The position numbers and the translations under genes were made by a program. The notes under the pieces are model-generated. The model was not told the DNA's origin and did not search any database. It saw only the letters and a list, made by a program, of their open reading frames with translations. Positions 7,909 to 15,569 of a DNA stretch of 31,966 bases are shown one piece after another. Numbering within the stretch: position 1 is the stretch's first letter; each line of letters begins with the position of its first letter. Location of the stretch: positions 1 through 31,966 of IMG/VR virus record IMGVR_UViG_3300013132_000156. The stretch is one strand, 5' to 3'. Source of the stretch: a virus.

Positions 7909-10887
7909 ATGGCCAATGTTGCCAACATGGCGGTCAAGATCGGATTCGATGGCGCTGACGCGCTGCGCGGATCCGCTCAGATCAGCGATGCCGTGCTCAA
8001 GGTCGCGACCGCCGCCGACAAGGCGGCCAAGTCCATGAACGCCCTCGACCTGCAGAAGTTCCATAACGCCGAGGCGACACGCGCCGCCCGCATGCTGATG
8101 ACGGCCGCCGAGATCGAGAAAGACATCGCGCGCGAGAGACTGCAGGAGCGGATGAAAGGGCTTAACGCCCTGGAAAAGCAGGAGTTGCTGGCATCCGAGA
8201 AACTGCGATCACGCCTCATGAAAATGTCGGCGGCGGACATCGAGCGTGAGATGGCGATGACGAGGAGGGCCGAGCGCCTCAAGGGACTCAACGCCCTCGA
8301 GCGCGAGGAGCTCATCGCTTCCGAGAAACTCAAGGCGCGTCTGGCTACCATGTCGGCGAGGGAGATCGAGAAGGACATCGCGGATCGCAGGATGCAGGAG
8401 CGTTTGAAGGGGCTGAACGCGCTCGAACGACAGGAGCTCATCGCGTCCGACAAGCTCAAACAAAAGCTCATGGGTATGTCGGCAGCACAGATCGAGCGCG
8501 AGTTGGCCAGCAATAGGATGCGCGAGCGCATGAAGGGTCTCAACGCCCTGGAACGCGAAGAGCTCGTCGCTGCGGAAAAGCTCAAGCAAAAGCTCATGAG
8601 TATGTCGGCAGCACAGATCGAGCGCGAGCTGGCTGCCAACCGAATGCGCGAACGCATGAAGGGACTCAACGCGCTGGAACGCGAGGAGCTCGTCGCTGCG
8701 GAAAAACTTAAGGCGCGTCTGACTACCATGTCGGCGACACAGATCGAGCGCGAGCTGGCCGCCAACAGGATGCGCGAACGCATGAAGGGATTGAACGCGC
8801 TCGAACGCGAGGAGCTCATCGCTGCCGAGCGGCTCAAGGCCAAGCGCATGCGCATGTCGGCCGACGAGATCCGAAACGAGATCGCCGCCGAGCAGGCCAA
8901 GGCGGCGGCCGCCAGGCGATTCGATGGACTCAACGCCCTCGAGAAGCAGAAACTGATGCGCGATGACGCGACTCGAGCCAGGCGCATGGGAATGACGGCG
9001 ACACAGATCGAGCGTGAGATCCAGTCGGAGCAGACACGCGAGCGGCTCAAGGGCATGAACGCCCTCGAGCGTCGTGAGTTCATCGAGGCCGAAAAGAAGC
9101 GCCAGCGCCGCATGCGCATGTCGGCCGAGCAGATACAGGCTGAGATCGCCGCCGAGGAGAAAGCGCGGCAGGTCGCGCCAAAGCAGAGCCTATTTGAGCG
9201 TGTCGGGATCAAGGGACTCGCCGATGCCAAGGCTGGTCTCGAGATGATCCGCGGCATCATGCAGACATTCGTGCTCGTGCCGGCGCAGGCCATGATCTCG
9301 ATCATGCGCATGGGATCCGAGCTGCAGAACATGCAGACGATCGCGCGAGGTCTCGAGACGCGTGTCGGTGGCGGGGCCGAGTCAATCGATCGCCTGCGCA
9401 AGATCTCGACCGGCACCGGCGCTCCCCTTGAGACGCTGAACAAGTCGATGTTGGAATTGTCGGCCTCGGGCATGAGCATCGAGGACGCGACGCGCGCTGT
9501 CGAGAAAACGGCCAACGCGATCACGGTTCTCGGTGGCACGGCCGAGGCCGCGGGTCTCGTCACGGGAGCGATCGGCTCCCTGCGCGAGAGTGCCATGGCG
9601 AGCGAGGGACCGCTGCGCCAATTGCAGGCATCGGGCCTGAATGTGTTCGGCGCCCTGCAGAAGGAGATCAGTCGAGCGACAGGTCAGGCAGTCTCTCTCG
9701 ATGAAGCGTTCACCATGCTGCGCGAGGGATCCGTCCTGTCGAGCACGGCGATCCGGGCGATATTCACGGCAAGCGAAGATGCGGCGGGCGCCGCCCAGCA
9801 GATAGGCGACTCATTCGGTGGACAATTGCAGAAGCTGTCGGCCGGGTTCTCCGACATGCTGCGCGAGCTCGGCCAGCAAGCCCTGAAACTGTTCGAGCCC
9901 GAAAAGGCGTTCGCCGCATTGCGCGGCGTGTTCGAGGGCATCATGGAGTCGGTGCGCGAGATCGCCGACGCGTTCGCTCCCGTCCTCGATCCGGCCGAGA
10001 AGGGCAAGCAGCTCAAGGATCTATTCGAGTCCGGCAAGGAGATCGGCAAAACTCTCGGCAAGGCGCTGATCGAGGCGGCCGCGACATTCAAGGAGTTGAT
10101 GACGGCGCTTCTCCCTGATCTCAAGACGATCCTCAAGGACATGCGCGGATTGACGCCAGGTCGGGCCGGACTGGCTGTCGCCAAGGGCGCGGCCGGGATC
10201 CCGTTTGAGTTCGGCAAGGACATCGGCATGCAGATCATGCGCGATATCGACAAGGGATTCGGTCTCGGCATCGCCCCGAATGGCAACCTCGCGCAGATCA
10301 TCAAGGAGACCGAGGCGCTCAAGGAAAAGCTCGGCGCCGGCAATTTCGAGGGCGGCGCCTCCGCCATGGGAGACTTCGGTGACGCAATCGAGGATGTCGA
10401 TGATGTCACCGAGCAGTTCGTCGCCGATCTCATCCGACAGACAGAGGAGATGCGTCAGGCTAATCAAACTGTCGAGCGCCTGCGCAAGGAGGCGCTGAAG
10501 AGCTCGATGACCGACGCCGAGAAGTTCGCCGAGATGATCCAGGCGATCGATGTGAAACTCAAGCAGGCGAGCGCAGCCAGTGAGGGCCAGCAGGCGCTCC
10601 TGCGCGAGGCGCTCGGCCGGCAGGTCGGCGCGCAGATCCAGTCGGCGATTCAGAAGTTCAGATCACAGCAGCAGGATCTCCCGAGCGCCCTGGTGGCAGG
10701 ATCGGCGGCCGAGGTCGAGGCTCGCATCCGTGCCGAGCGAGGCATGAAGACGAACGAGGAGGAGGTGCTGGCCGCGCTCGACGAACAGACACGACAGGGA
10801 CAGGAGCAGCTGCGCGCGCTCAACGAGCTGGTCGCCATCGCGGCGGCGAACGGCCGCGCGCCCGCGACGCTCGTCATGCCGAAATAG
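7909..10887 (+). CDS. Tape measure protein with nine 42-residue repeats
   Basis: 992-residue tail-length ruler. It starts MANVANMAVKIGFDGADALRGSAQ..., typical of tape measures (SAQISDAVLKVATAADKAAKSM). Residues 40-421 are nine consecutive highly charged helical repeats (see the repeat entry). A hydrophobic stretch follows (FVLVPAQAMISIMRMG, about residue 455), then the generic tape measure region with ETLNKSMLELSASGMSIEDA, AITVLGGTAEAAG, LGQQALKLFEPEKAF and a C-terminal coiled coil. It acts inside the tail tube during assembly and may help DNA pass the host envelope. Length suits a tail of roughly 150 nm if the usual 1.5 angstrom per residue holds. No peptidase or lysozyme domain was recognised. 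Confidence 0.96.
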   Translation: MANVANMAVKIGFDGADALRGSAQISDAVLKVATAADKAAKSMNALDLQKFHNAEATRAARMLMTAAEIEKDIARERLQERMKGLNALEKQELLASEKLRSRLMKMSAADIEREMAMTRRAERLKGLNALEREELIASEKLKARLATMSAREIEKDIADRRMQERLKGLNALERQELIASDKLKQKLMGMSAAQIERELASNRMRERMKGLNALEREELVAAEKLKQKLMSMSAAQIERELAANRMRERMKGLNALEREELVAAEKLKARLTTMSATQIERELAANRMRERMKGLNALEREELIAAERLKAKRMRMSADEIRNEIAAEQAKAAAARRFDGLNALEKQKLMRDDATRARRMGMTATQIEREIQSEQTRERLKGMNALERREFIEAEKKRQRRMRMSAEQIQAEIAAEEKARQVAPKQSLFERVGIKGLADAKAGLEMIRGIMQTFVLVPAQAMISIMRMGSELQNMQTIARGLETRVGGGAESIDRLRKISTGTGAPLETLNKSMLELSASGMSIEDATRAVEKTANAITVLGGTAEAAGLVTGAIGSLRESAMASEGPLRQLQASGLNVFGALQKEISRATGQAVSLDEAFTMLREGSVLSSTAIRAIFTASEDAAGAAQQIGDSFGGQLQKLSAGFSDMLRELGQQALKLFEPEKAFAALRGVFEGIMESVREIADAFAPVLDPAEKGKQLKDLFESGKEIGKTLGKALIEAAATFKELMTALLPDLKTILKDMRGLTPGRAGLAVAKGAAGIPFEFGKDIGMQIMRDIDKGFGLGIAPNGNLAQIIKETEALKEKLGAGNFEGGASAMGDFGDAIEDVDDVTEQFVADLIRQTEEMRQANQTVERLRKEALKSSMTDAEKFAEMIQAIDVKLKQASAASEGQQALLREALGRQVGAQIQSAIQKFRSQQQDLPSALVAGSAAEVEARIRAERGMKTNEEEVLAALDEQTRQGQEQLRALNELVAIAAANGRAPATLVMPK
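8026..9171 (+). repeat. Nine tandem 126-bp units coding 42-residue repeats in the tape measure
   Basis: Residues 40-421 of the tape measure divide into nine units, each starting with (K)GLNALE and containing MSA.QIE near position 26-31 and R..ER at the end. Units begin at residues 40, 82, 124, 166, 208, 250, 292, 338 and 380; eight are exactly 42 residues and the seventh is 46. 42 is six heptads, in keeping with a continuous coiled coil. Units 4 to 6 are close at DNA level as well (for example the shared stretch tcggcagcacagatcgagcg in units 4 and 5), suggesting recent duplication, while unit 1 is diverged. Confidence 0.95.
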
Positions 10888-10897
10888 GAGCGAGTCG

Positions 10898-11830
10898 ATG
10901 GCGTACACGCTATTTTCAGAAGTGCATTCAGGACGGCAGGCGACCGTCGACGCGAAGTTCAACCGCACCTATCAGCGCGTATTTCTCGTGCGCACCGATG
11001 CCGCGACATATGGTCCCTACTACGCGGGCTCGCATCCGTCACTGCCCGCGATATTCTCGACGCATCCCGAGGACGCCTTGGCATATTGCCTGACGCTCGC
11101 GCCATCGCAGGATCAGGATGATCCGATGCTCTGGCGTGTTACAGCTAACTATGCTTCGAATCTGGACATGAACGCTGCTGGCAGTGCACCATCTGGCATA
11201 CCTGCCGTTGACACACAGCAGCAGGGCATAGCGCCGGCTTCACGAATTCAAACACCGACACTGAGAGGGCGAGACTATCAGATCTCAACAAATGCTTACC
11301 AGATTGCGTTGTATGTGGCGATAAACGCCAACACCAACACGCTGGAGGTCGTGCAAAATACGGCCGGCGAGCCCATGCTACCACCGCTGCAGGCTATGCG
11401 AGGAGGAGCTACGATCACGGTCGGTCTCAACTCGCTCAACTCCCCGAGTGGAGCGTGGATTGGAGCTATCGGCATGGTCAATAGTTCGACATACACAGTC
11501 GGCCCCTATGTGATCGGTGCGCTGCTGGCTCGGCTCAATAGTGTTAGTGCTCAATTAGTTTACGAGAACAATCTCTCCTACTGGCGATGGACTCTTGTGT
11601 TTGAATACCGGCCAAACGGTTGGCTCACAAGTTTGGCCAACATGGGTAAAAAAGTAAGAGTCACGGCCGGATCTGATGTTTTGAAAAATCTGGAGATCAA
11701 TGGAGTTAGTGTTTCCTCTCCTGTCTACTTAAACTCAACAGGGACAGGTCCGTGGACAAGCTCTGAATCTGTTCTAGTAAAATATAGAAATTATCTCACA
11801 TACGACACGGTCGCATTCCCGAGCCTGTAG
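10898..11830 (+). CDS. Putative distal tail protein, hypothetical
   Basis: 310-residue product immediately after the tape measure, the position of distal tail or baseplate hub proteins. I see no named domain. The N-terminal third (TYQRVFLVRTDAATYGPYYAG, then HPEDALAYCLTLAPSQDQDDPMLWRVTANYAS) is beta-rich; a WTLVFEYRPNGWLTSLANMGKKV stretch lies near residue 225 and a YLNSTGTGPWTSSE loop near the end. Base use changes inside the gene: up to about 11,140 it is GC-rich like its neighbours, then to about 11,810 it becomes visibly AT-richer (tta, aaa, agt codons), as if the C-terminal two thirds came from another source. Start behind GGAG, 7 bases spacing. Confidence 0.85.
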   Translation: MAYTLFSEVHSGRQATVDAKFNRTYQRVFLVRTDAATYGPYYAGSHPSLPAIFSTHPEDALAYCLTLAPSQDQDDPMLWRVTANYASNLDMNAAGSAPSGIPAVDTQQQGIAPASRIQTPTLRGRDYQISTNAYQIALYVAINANTNTLEVVQNTAGEPMLPPLQAMRGGATITVGLNSLNSPSGAWIGAIGMVNSSTYTVGPYVIGALLARLNSVSAQLVYENNLSYWRWTLVFEYRPNGWLTSLANMGKKVRVTAGSDVLKNLEINGVSVSSPVYLNSTGTGPWTSSESVLVKYRNYLTYDTVAFPSL

Positions 11831-11839
11831 GAGTCCGTC

Positions 11840-12430
11840 ATGCCGGGATACCTGCTCGACGAGGACTCGATCGCTCGACTCGCGAAGATGTTGCGCGACT
11901 ACGAGCAGGGCACGCTGTTTGCTGCTGGTCAGACTGATCGCGATGATGCCGGCGAGTCCCCGGTCGTCCACTATGTCAGATGCACATCGTCGACGCCTAC
12001 TAGCGGCCTGTACCCTGGCGTCCTGCTGAGCTATGACGCAAGCAGCGGCACTTACTCCGATGTCGAGAATGTCCGTCTGCTCGAGATCAACGGGACAGTC
12101 CCGGTCGCGACATATCGGTATTTCGGACGATTCGCGGGCTATACCAGCGGCGGTGACACGGTCTACGCGATCTCGGCCGCGGCTCCCACAACGACGACAA
12201 CGACCACCACTACAACGACTCCAGCTCCGACTACCACGACCACGACGACCAGCACGACCACCAGCACGACGACGACTACCACCACGACAACGACTACCAC
12301 GACGACGAGCACGACGACGACGACGCCCGCACCCCTGTCGATCTCGGTCGTCACCGGGATCACATGCGAGGATGGCGTGATCACGCCCGTCTACACGACG
12401 ATCTGCATACCCGGCGGATACATCTGCTGA
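11840..12430 (+). CDS. Thr-rich virion protein (poly-Thr linker)
   Basis: 196-residue product. Residues 1-112 form a small domain (LLDEDSIARLAKMLRDYEQG; then YPGVLLSYDASSGTYSDVENV and VPVATYRYFGRFAGYTSGGD). Residues about 115-163 are almost pure Thr with a few Ser, Pro and Ala, then a C-terminal strand region LSISVVTGITCEDGVITP with three Cys at the end. Poly-Thr of this kind cannot be globular and is expected to be an extended stalk, a good substrate for O-glycosylation (inference). It follows the putative distal tail gene behind AGGAG and overlaps the next gene by one base (TGATG). The DNA of the Thr tract mixes acc, acg, act and aca codons rather than being one simple repeat. Confidence 0.8.
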   Translation: MPGYLLDEDSIARLAKMLRDYEQGTLFAAGQTDRDDAGESPVVHYVRCTSSTPTSGLYPGVLLSYDASSGTYSDVENVRLLEINGTVPVATYRYFGRFAGYTSGGDTVYAISAAAPTTTTTTTTTTTPAPTTTTTTTSTTTSTTTTTTTTTTTTTTSTTTTTPAPLSISVVTGITCEDGVITPVYTTICIPGGYIC

Positions 12431-13797
12431 TGGCCTGCACAGGGTTCTGTGAATGGTTCTGGAATGGCTCCTCATGGGAGCTGATCAGCGACACATGCTC
12501 GGAAGAATGCGAGCCATGCACGGCTCCGACCTACACGCCCGATGTTGAAACCTATGTGACGGTTCAATGTCTTGGAACGACTACTACCACGACGACGACG
12601 ACAGAAGATCCAAGCAGTACCACTACGACCACGACGACGACGACAGAAGAACCGACTACGACGACGACGACGACGACAGAAGAACCGACTACGACCACGA
12701 CGACGACGACAGAAGAACCGACTACGACCACGACGACGACGACAGAAGATCCAAGCAGTACCACTACGACCACGACGACGACGACAGAAGAACCGACTAC
12801 GACGACCACTAGCACGACTACGACAACAACTACGACCACTAGCACGACTACGACAACAACTACGACCACTAGCACGACTACGACAACAACTACGACCACT
12901 AGCACGACTACGACGCCATGCGAAAACATCTGCACATGGATCTGGCATGCTACTGAGCAGGAATGGATTCTCGAATTTGACCTATGCGAGGAGGGATGCG
13001 AATGTCCTCCAGCACCGACAGAGCCAGGGACGACAAACGGCGATTCGTCTGGTGGCTACTGCGTTCCCACCACAACGACCAGCACGACGACATCGACGAC
13101 CACGACTCCGGCCTGCGAATGCACCTGGCGATGGAACGCGACCAGCGAGACATGGCTCGTCATCAACCGCGGATGCAATCCGGAGAACGAGACCTGCGAT
13201 GGTGGCTGCTCGTATCCTCCAGATCCCGGCGAGGTCGACGGCGAGGAGACGACGACCGAGTGCGCTCCTCTCTACTGCTCCGATTGCTGCGGATCCGAGG
13301 ACTGCTGTCCCACCACGACGACGACCTCGACGACAAGCGGCTGTGGTTTCTGCATCTATATATGGTCCGAGGCGAGTCAATCATGGAGCCTGCTCGGCGG
13401 ATTTGAAGAGTGCAACCCTGGAGGTGAGGGCTGCGTATGCGGGCCTGCTCCGGCATATACGCCGCCCGGAGACGGAGTGACAGTCGTGGTCGATTGCGAA
13501 CTAGTCGGTCAGACACTTGCTCCCGAGGTGATGTCGGCCGAATCGACCAGCACGACTCCGCGCCCGCCGATCACGCCCGAGGCGCGGGCGATGCTGGTCG
13601 CCATTAAAACGAGGATCCGCCTGCCGTGCGCGCACCTCGGGCCCGAGCTCGAGACTCGCAGCTCGTGCGGATGCGGAAAGTCCTCGCTTCGGCACTCCTG
13701 CGGTATACTGGGCGAATGTCGAGTCTACGCGCCGAGGGCGACCGACCAGATCGCCCAATGCGTGAAGTGTCCGCACTACGAGGCGCCGCATGGCTGA
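12430..13797 (+). CDS. Mucin-like modular protein: Cys/Trp modules on Thr linkers
   Basis: 455-residue product; ATG 12430 overlaps the previous stop by one base. Four similar modules of about 50 residues (1-47, 164-211, 229-278, 305-356) share the plan C..W.W......W......C....C.CPP.P....G......C. They are joined by Thr linkers: a 113-residue tract (50-162, with EEP and EDPSS breaks) and shorter ones at 212-228 and 279-304. The end (about 395-455) is a separate Cys-rich domain (LPCAHLGPELETRSSCGCG, SLRHSCGILGECRVY, QCVKCPHY) that looks zinc-binding. No signal peptide. Likely a surface-exposed tail or adhesion protein with a long glycosylatable stalk. The last 8 bases overlap the glycosyltransferase gene, suggesting that the two work together. 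No named family is assigned. Confidence 0.85.
   Translation: MACTGFCEWFWNGSSWELISDTCSEECEPCTAPTYTPDVETYVTVQCLGTTTTTTTTTEDPSSTTTTTTTTTEEPTTTTTTTTEEPTTTTTTTTEEPTTTTTTTTEDPSSTTTTTTTTTEEPTTTTTSTTTTTTTTTSTTTTTTTTTSTTTTTTTTTSTTTTPCENICTWIWHATEQEWILEFDLCEEGCECPPAPTEPGTTNGDSSGGYCVPTTTTSTTTSTTTTPACECTWRWNATSETWLVINRGCNPENETCDGGCSYPPDPGEVDGEETTTECAPLYCSDCCGSEDCCPTTTTTSTTSGCGFCIYIWSEASQSWSLLGGFEECNPGGEGCVCGPAPAYTPPGDGVTVVVDCELVGQTLAPEVMSAESTSTTPRPPITPEARAMLVAIKTRIRLPCAHLGPELETRSSCGCGKSSLRHSCGILGECRVYAPRATDQIAQCVKCPHYEAPHG
12577..12915 (+). repeat. Poly-Thr coding repeat tract (11- and 10-residue periods)
   Basis: 113 codons, nearly all Thr. The first two thirds repeat an 11-residue unit (eight Thr plus EEP, 33 bp), with a larger block framed by EDPSS occurring twice. 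The last third repeats nine Thr plus Ser (30 bp). Such DNA is prone to slippage, so linker length may vary between relatives. Confidence 0.95.
12811..12914 (+). repeat. Three perfect 30-bp tandem copies plus a partial one
   Basis: Units at 12811-12840, 12841-12870 and 12871-12900 are identical, each coding Ser followed by nine Thr; 12901-12914 begins a fourth copy. Perfect identity points to recent expansion or strong homogenisation. Confidence 0.95.
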
Positions 13798-14665
13798 GCC
13801 GCTGCTGACGATCGGGATGGCGACATACGACGACCCGCAGGGCGTCTGGTGGACGCTGTCGAGCCTGCGACTTCATCATGTCGGCATCCATGATCCGCGG
13901 ATCGAGCTGCTCGTCATCAACGACCATCCCAAGGAGTGCCAGGATCTCGCGAACGCCTGCGCCAACGCGGGCGCGCGCCTCATCAGCAAGTCAAAAAATC
14001 TCGGCCCTGCGCACGCGAAAAACACGATCTGGGAGCAGGCGACCGGACAGTATGTCCTGATGCTCGACTGTCATGTCCTGCTCGGCAACGGATCGCTCAA
14101 GTACATCGTCGAGGCGATCAAGCAGGACATGATCGGCAAGGACATGTGGGTCGGGCCCTTGCTCAACGAGAGGGGCGGGATCATCGCGACCGAGCTCCTG
14201 CCTCAGCTGCGCGGCGAGTTCTTCGGGATCTGGCATGTCGCGGCCGATCAACCAAACAAGATCCGCGAGGTGCATGCGCACGGGAGCGCTTACGCTCTGA
14301 TGCGCCGCGATTGCTGGCCGGGATTCTCGGAACATTTTCGCGGATTCGCCGGAGAGGAAATCTATATCCATGAGAAGGTCCGGCGCGCCGGTGGCAAGGT
14401 GCTCTACCATCCGGCGCTGTCCTGGTCTCATCGGTTCTGTCGATTCGCGCCCGTGCCGTATTCGCTGACCATCAACGACAAGGCCCGCAACTACCTGATC
14501 GCGGCGCACGAGATGGGCTGGAATATAGGACAGTTCCAATCCTATTTCGCCAAGCGCCTGGCGCACGACCAGATGGTCGTCGTCGAGCGCGAGGTCGCCG
14601 CGATCTATCCTGACGCTTTCACTCGTGACTGCTCCGACATCCCGAGGTTCAGGGAGATCGACTGA
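13790..14665 (+). CDS. GT-A glycosyltransferase with DxH motif, GalNAc-T-like
   Basis: 291-residue glycosyltransferase of the GT-A (GT2-like) fold: N-terminal LTIGMATYDDPQGVWWTLSSL, acidic strand ELLVINDHP, then YVLMLDCHVLL with DCH at residues 93-95, and GFAGEEIYIHEKVRRAGG (185-202) followed by ALSWSHRF. The DxH in place of DxD, with a later GEE..., Gly-Gly and His-Arg-Phe, parallels the metal and donor-binding layout of polypeptide GalNAc-transferases (GT27: DSH, GGEN, VGHIFR). That parallel is from family knowledge; the donor sugar cannot be read from sequence. It is encoded directly after, and overlaps by 8 bases, the Thr-rich modular protein, so Thr residues of that stalk are the natural candidate acceptor. 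A cytoplasmic protein without signal or membrane segment. Confidence 0.9.
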   Translation: MAEPLLTIGMATYDDPQGVWWTLSSLRLHHVGIHDPRIELLVINDHPKECQDLANACANAGARLISKSKNLGPAHAKNTIWEQATGQYVLMLDCHVLLGNGSLKYIVEAIKQDMIGKDMWVGPLLNERGGIIATELLPQLRGEFFGIWHVAADQPNKIREVHAHGSAYALMRRDCWPGFSEHFRGFAGEEIYIHEKVRRAGGKVLYHPALSWSHRFCRFAPVPYSLTINDKARNYLIAAHEMGWNIGQFQSYFAKRLAHDQMVVVEREVAAIYPDAFTRDCSDIPRFREID

Positions 14666-14919
14666 TGGACAATCAAAACTATGGCGCCCCGTATCTCCTC
14701 TACGCGATGGGCGCATCGATGGCTGGCGCCGCCTGGTGGCTCGCGGTTAACATCCTCATCCCGGTGCGGGATGATCACCGGGAGTTTCTCCGAAAATTGG
14801 ATCGTAACCTTGAGAAACTCAGTGATCAGGTCGAGACCCTGCCGTGTCGCGTCTCGGCCCTGCACGAGCGAAACTCGGTCAACAACGCGCCATCGCGCGC
14901 GGCGGAGGTGAGGACATGA
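14665..14919 (+). CDS. Small single-span membrane protein, holin candidate
   Basis: 84 residues. A hydrophobic span (about residues 10-33: LLYAMGASMAGAAWWLAVNIL, ending IPV) is followed by a charged helical tail (DDHREFLRKLDRNLEKLSDQVETL). This layout fits small phage membrane proteins near lysis genes, including some holins or spanin-like proteins, but nothing specific identifies it. It overlaps the glycosyltransferase stop by one base and the next gene by ATGA, in a block with a secreted protein and a papain-like peptidase. Confidence 0.7.
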   Translation: MDNQNYGAPYLLYAMGASMAGAAWWLAVNILIPVRDDHREFLRKLDRNLEKLSDQVETLPCRVSALHERNSVNNAPSRAAEVRT

Positions 14920-15569
14920 TCTACCTGGTGCTGGCATGCTGCGCGCAGCTCACACTGCCGGCGGAGATCAGGGCGGAGCCTGGGACATTCGTCACGATCA
15001 CGGCCGATACCAAGGGCACGATCGTGCGATATGTGCCACTCGATGCCGGCCTGCAGGTCTTTCCGGCGCACCTGCTGGCCGACAAAAGGACTACTGTCGT
15101 ACTCTCACTCACGCCAGGTCGATATCGTGTCCTCGGATACACGGCCATCGATGGCAACCCCACCGAGCCCGCGGTCGTGTCGGTCGTGATCGGTGATCGG
15201 CCGACACCACCTGACCAGGTGCCCGATCATGCCGCGCTCCTGTCGGCCCTGTCCGGCATATGGGGCGGGCATGTCGAGCGCGACAAGGGCGCGAAACTCG
15301 ACGCCCTGATCGCGACCTATCGCGCCATCGAGTCGATCACGGCCGATGAGAAGATCGAGACCACCGACGCGCTGATGCGGGCCTGCGTCGACGCCCGCAA
15401 AAAGGCGGGCCTCGCTGATGACGCAATCCTGCCGATCAGGCAGAGAATCACCGAGGAGTGGACACGCGCCCTCGGTGACGCCGACGCGCCGATGACGCCC
15501 GAGCTGCGGGCCAAGGCGCGAGGCGTCGCGGTCAAGGTTCTCCGGGCACTGGAGGGACTGCGATCATGA
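14916..15569 (+). CDS. Secreted protein with beta domain and helical C-terminus
   Basis: 217 residues. ATG 14916 (ATGA overlap with the previous stop, GGAGG upstream) gives a short hydrophobic start, MIYLVLACCAQLTLPAEIRA, that looks like a signal peptide, possibly a lipoprotein through the Cys pair, though the box is not canonical. Residues about 22-85 read AEPGTFVTITADTKGTIVRY... RVLGYTAIDGNPTEP...VVIGD, an Ig- or fibronectin-like strand pattern I associate with Planctomycetota proteins. After a Pro-rich linker comes a helical domain (DHAALLSALSGIWGGHVERD to the end). Function unknown; position before the papain-like peptidase suggests a role at the envelope. Confidence 0.75.
   Translation: MIYLVLACCAQLTLPAEIRAEPGTFVTITADTKGTIVRYVPLDAGLQVFPAHLLADKRTTVVLSLTPGRYRVLGYTAIDGNPTEPAVVSVVIGDRPTPPDQVPDHAALLSALSGIWGGHVERDKGAKLDALIATYRAIESITADEKIETTDALMRACVDARKKAGLADDAILPIRQRITEEWTRALGDADAPMTPELRAKARGVAVKVLRALEGLRS

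Noticed and set aside
12577-12915. CRISPR-like array in the regular 30/33-bp repeats
   Set aside because: The repeats are contiguous, code Thr in frame and have no unique spacers.
12163-12935. Long Val-rich and Arg-rich frames opposite or beside the poly-Thr tracts
   Set aside because: They are forced by the Thr codon repeats (poly-Val antisense, Arg/Asp frames) and have no start context.
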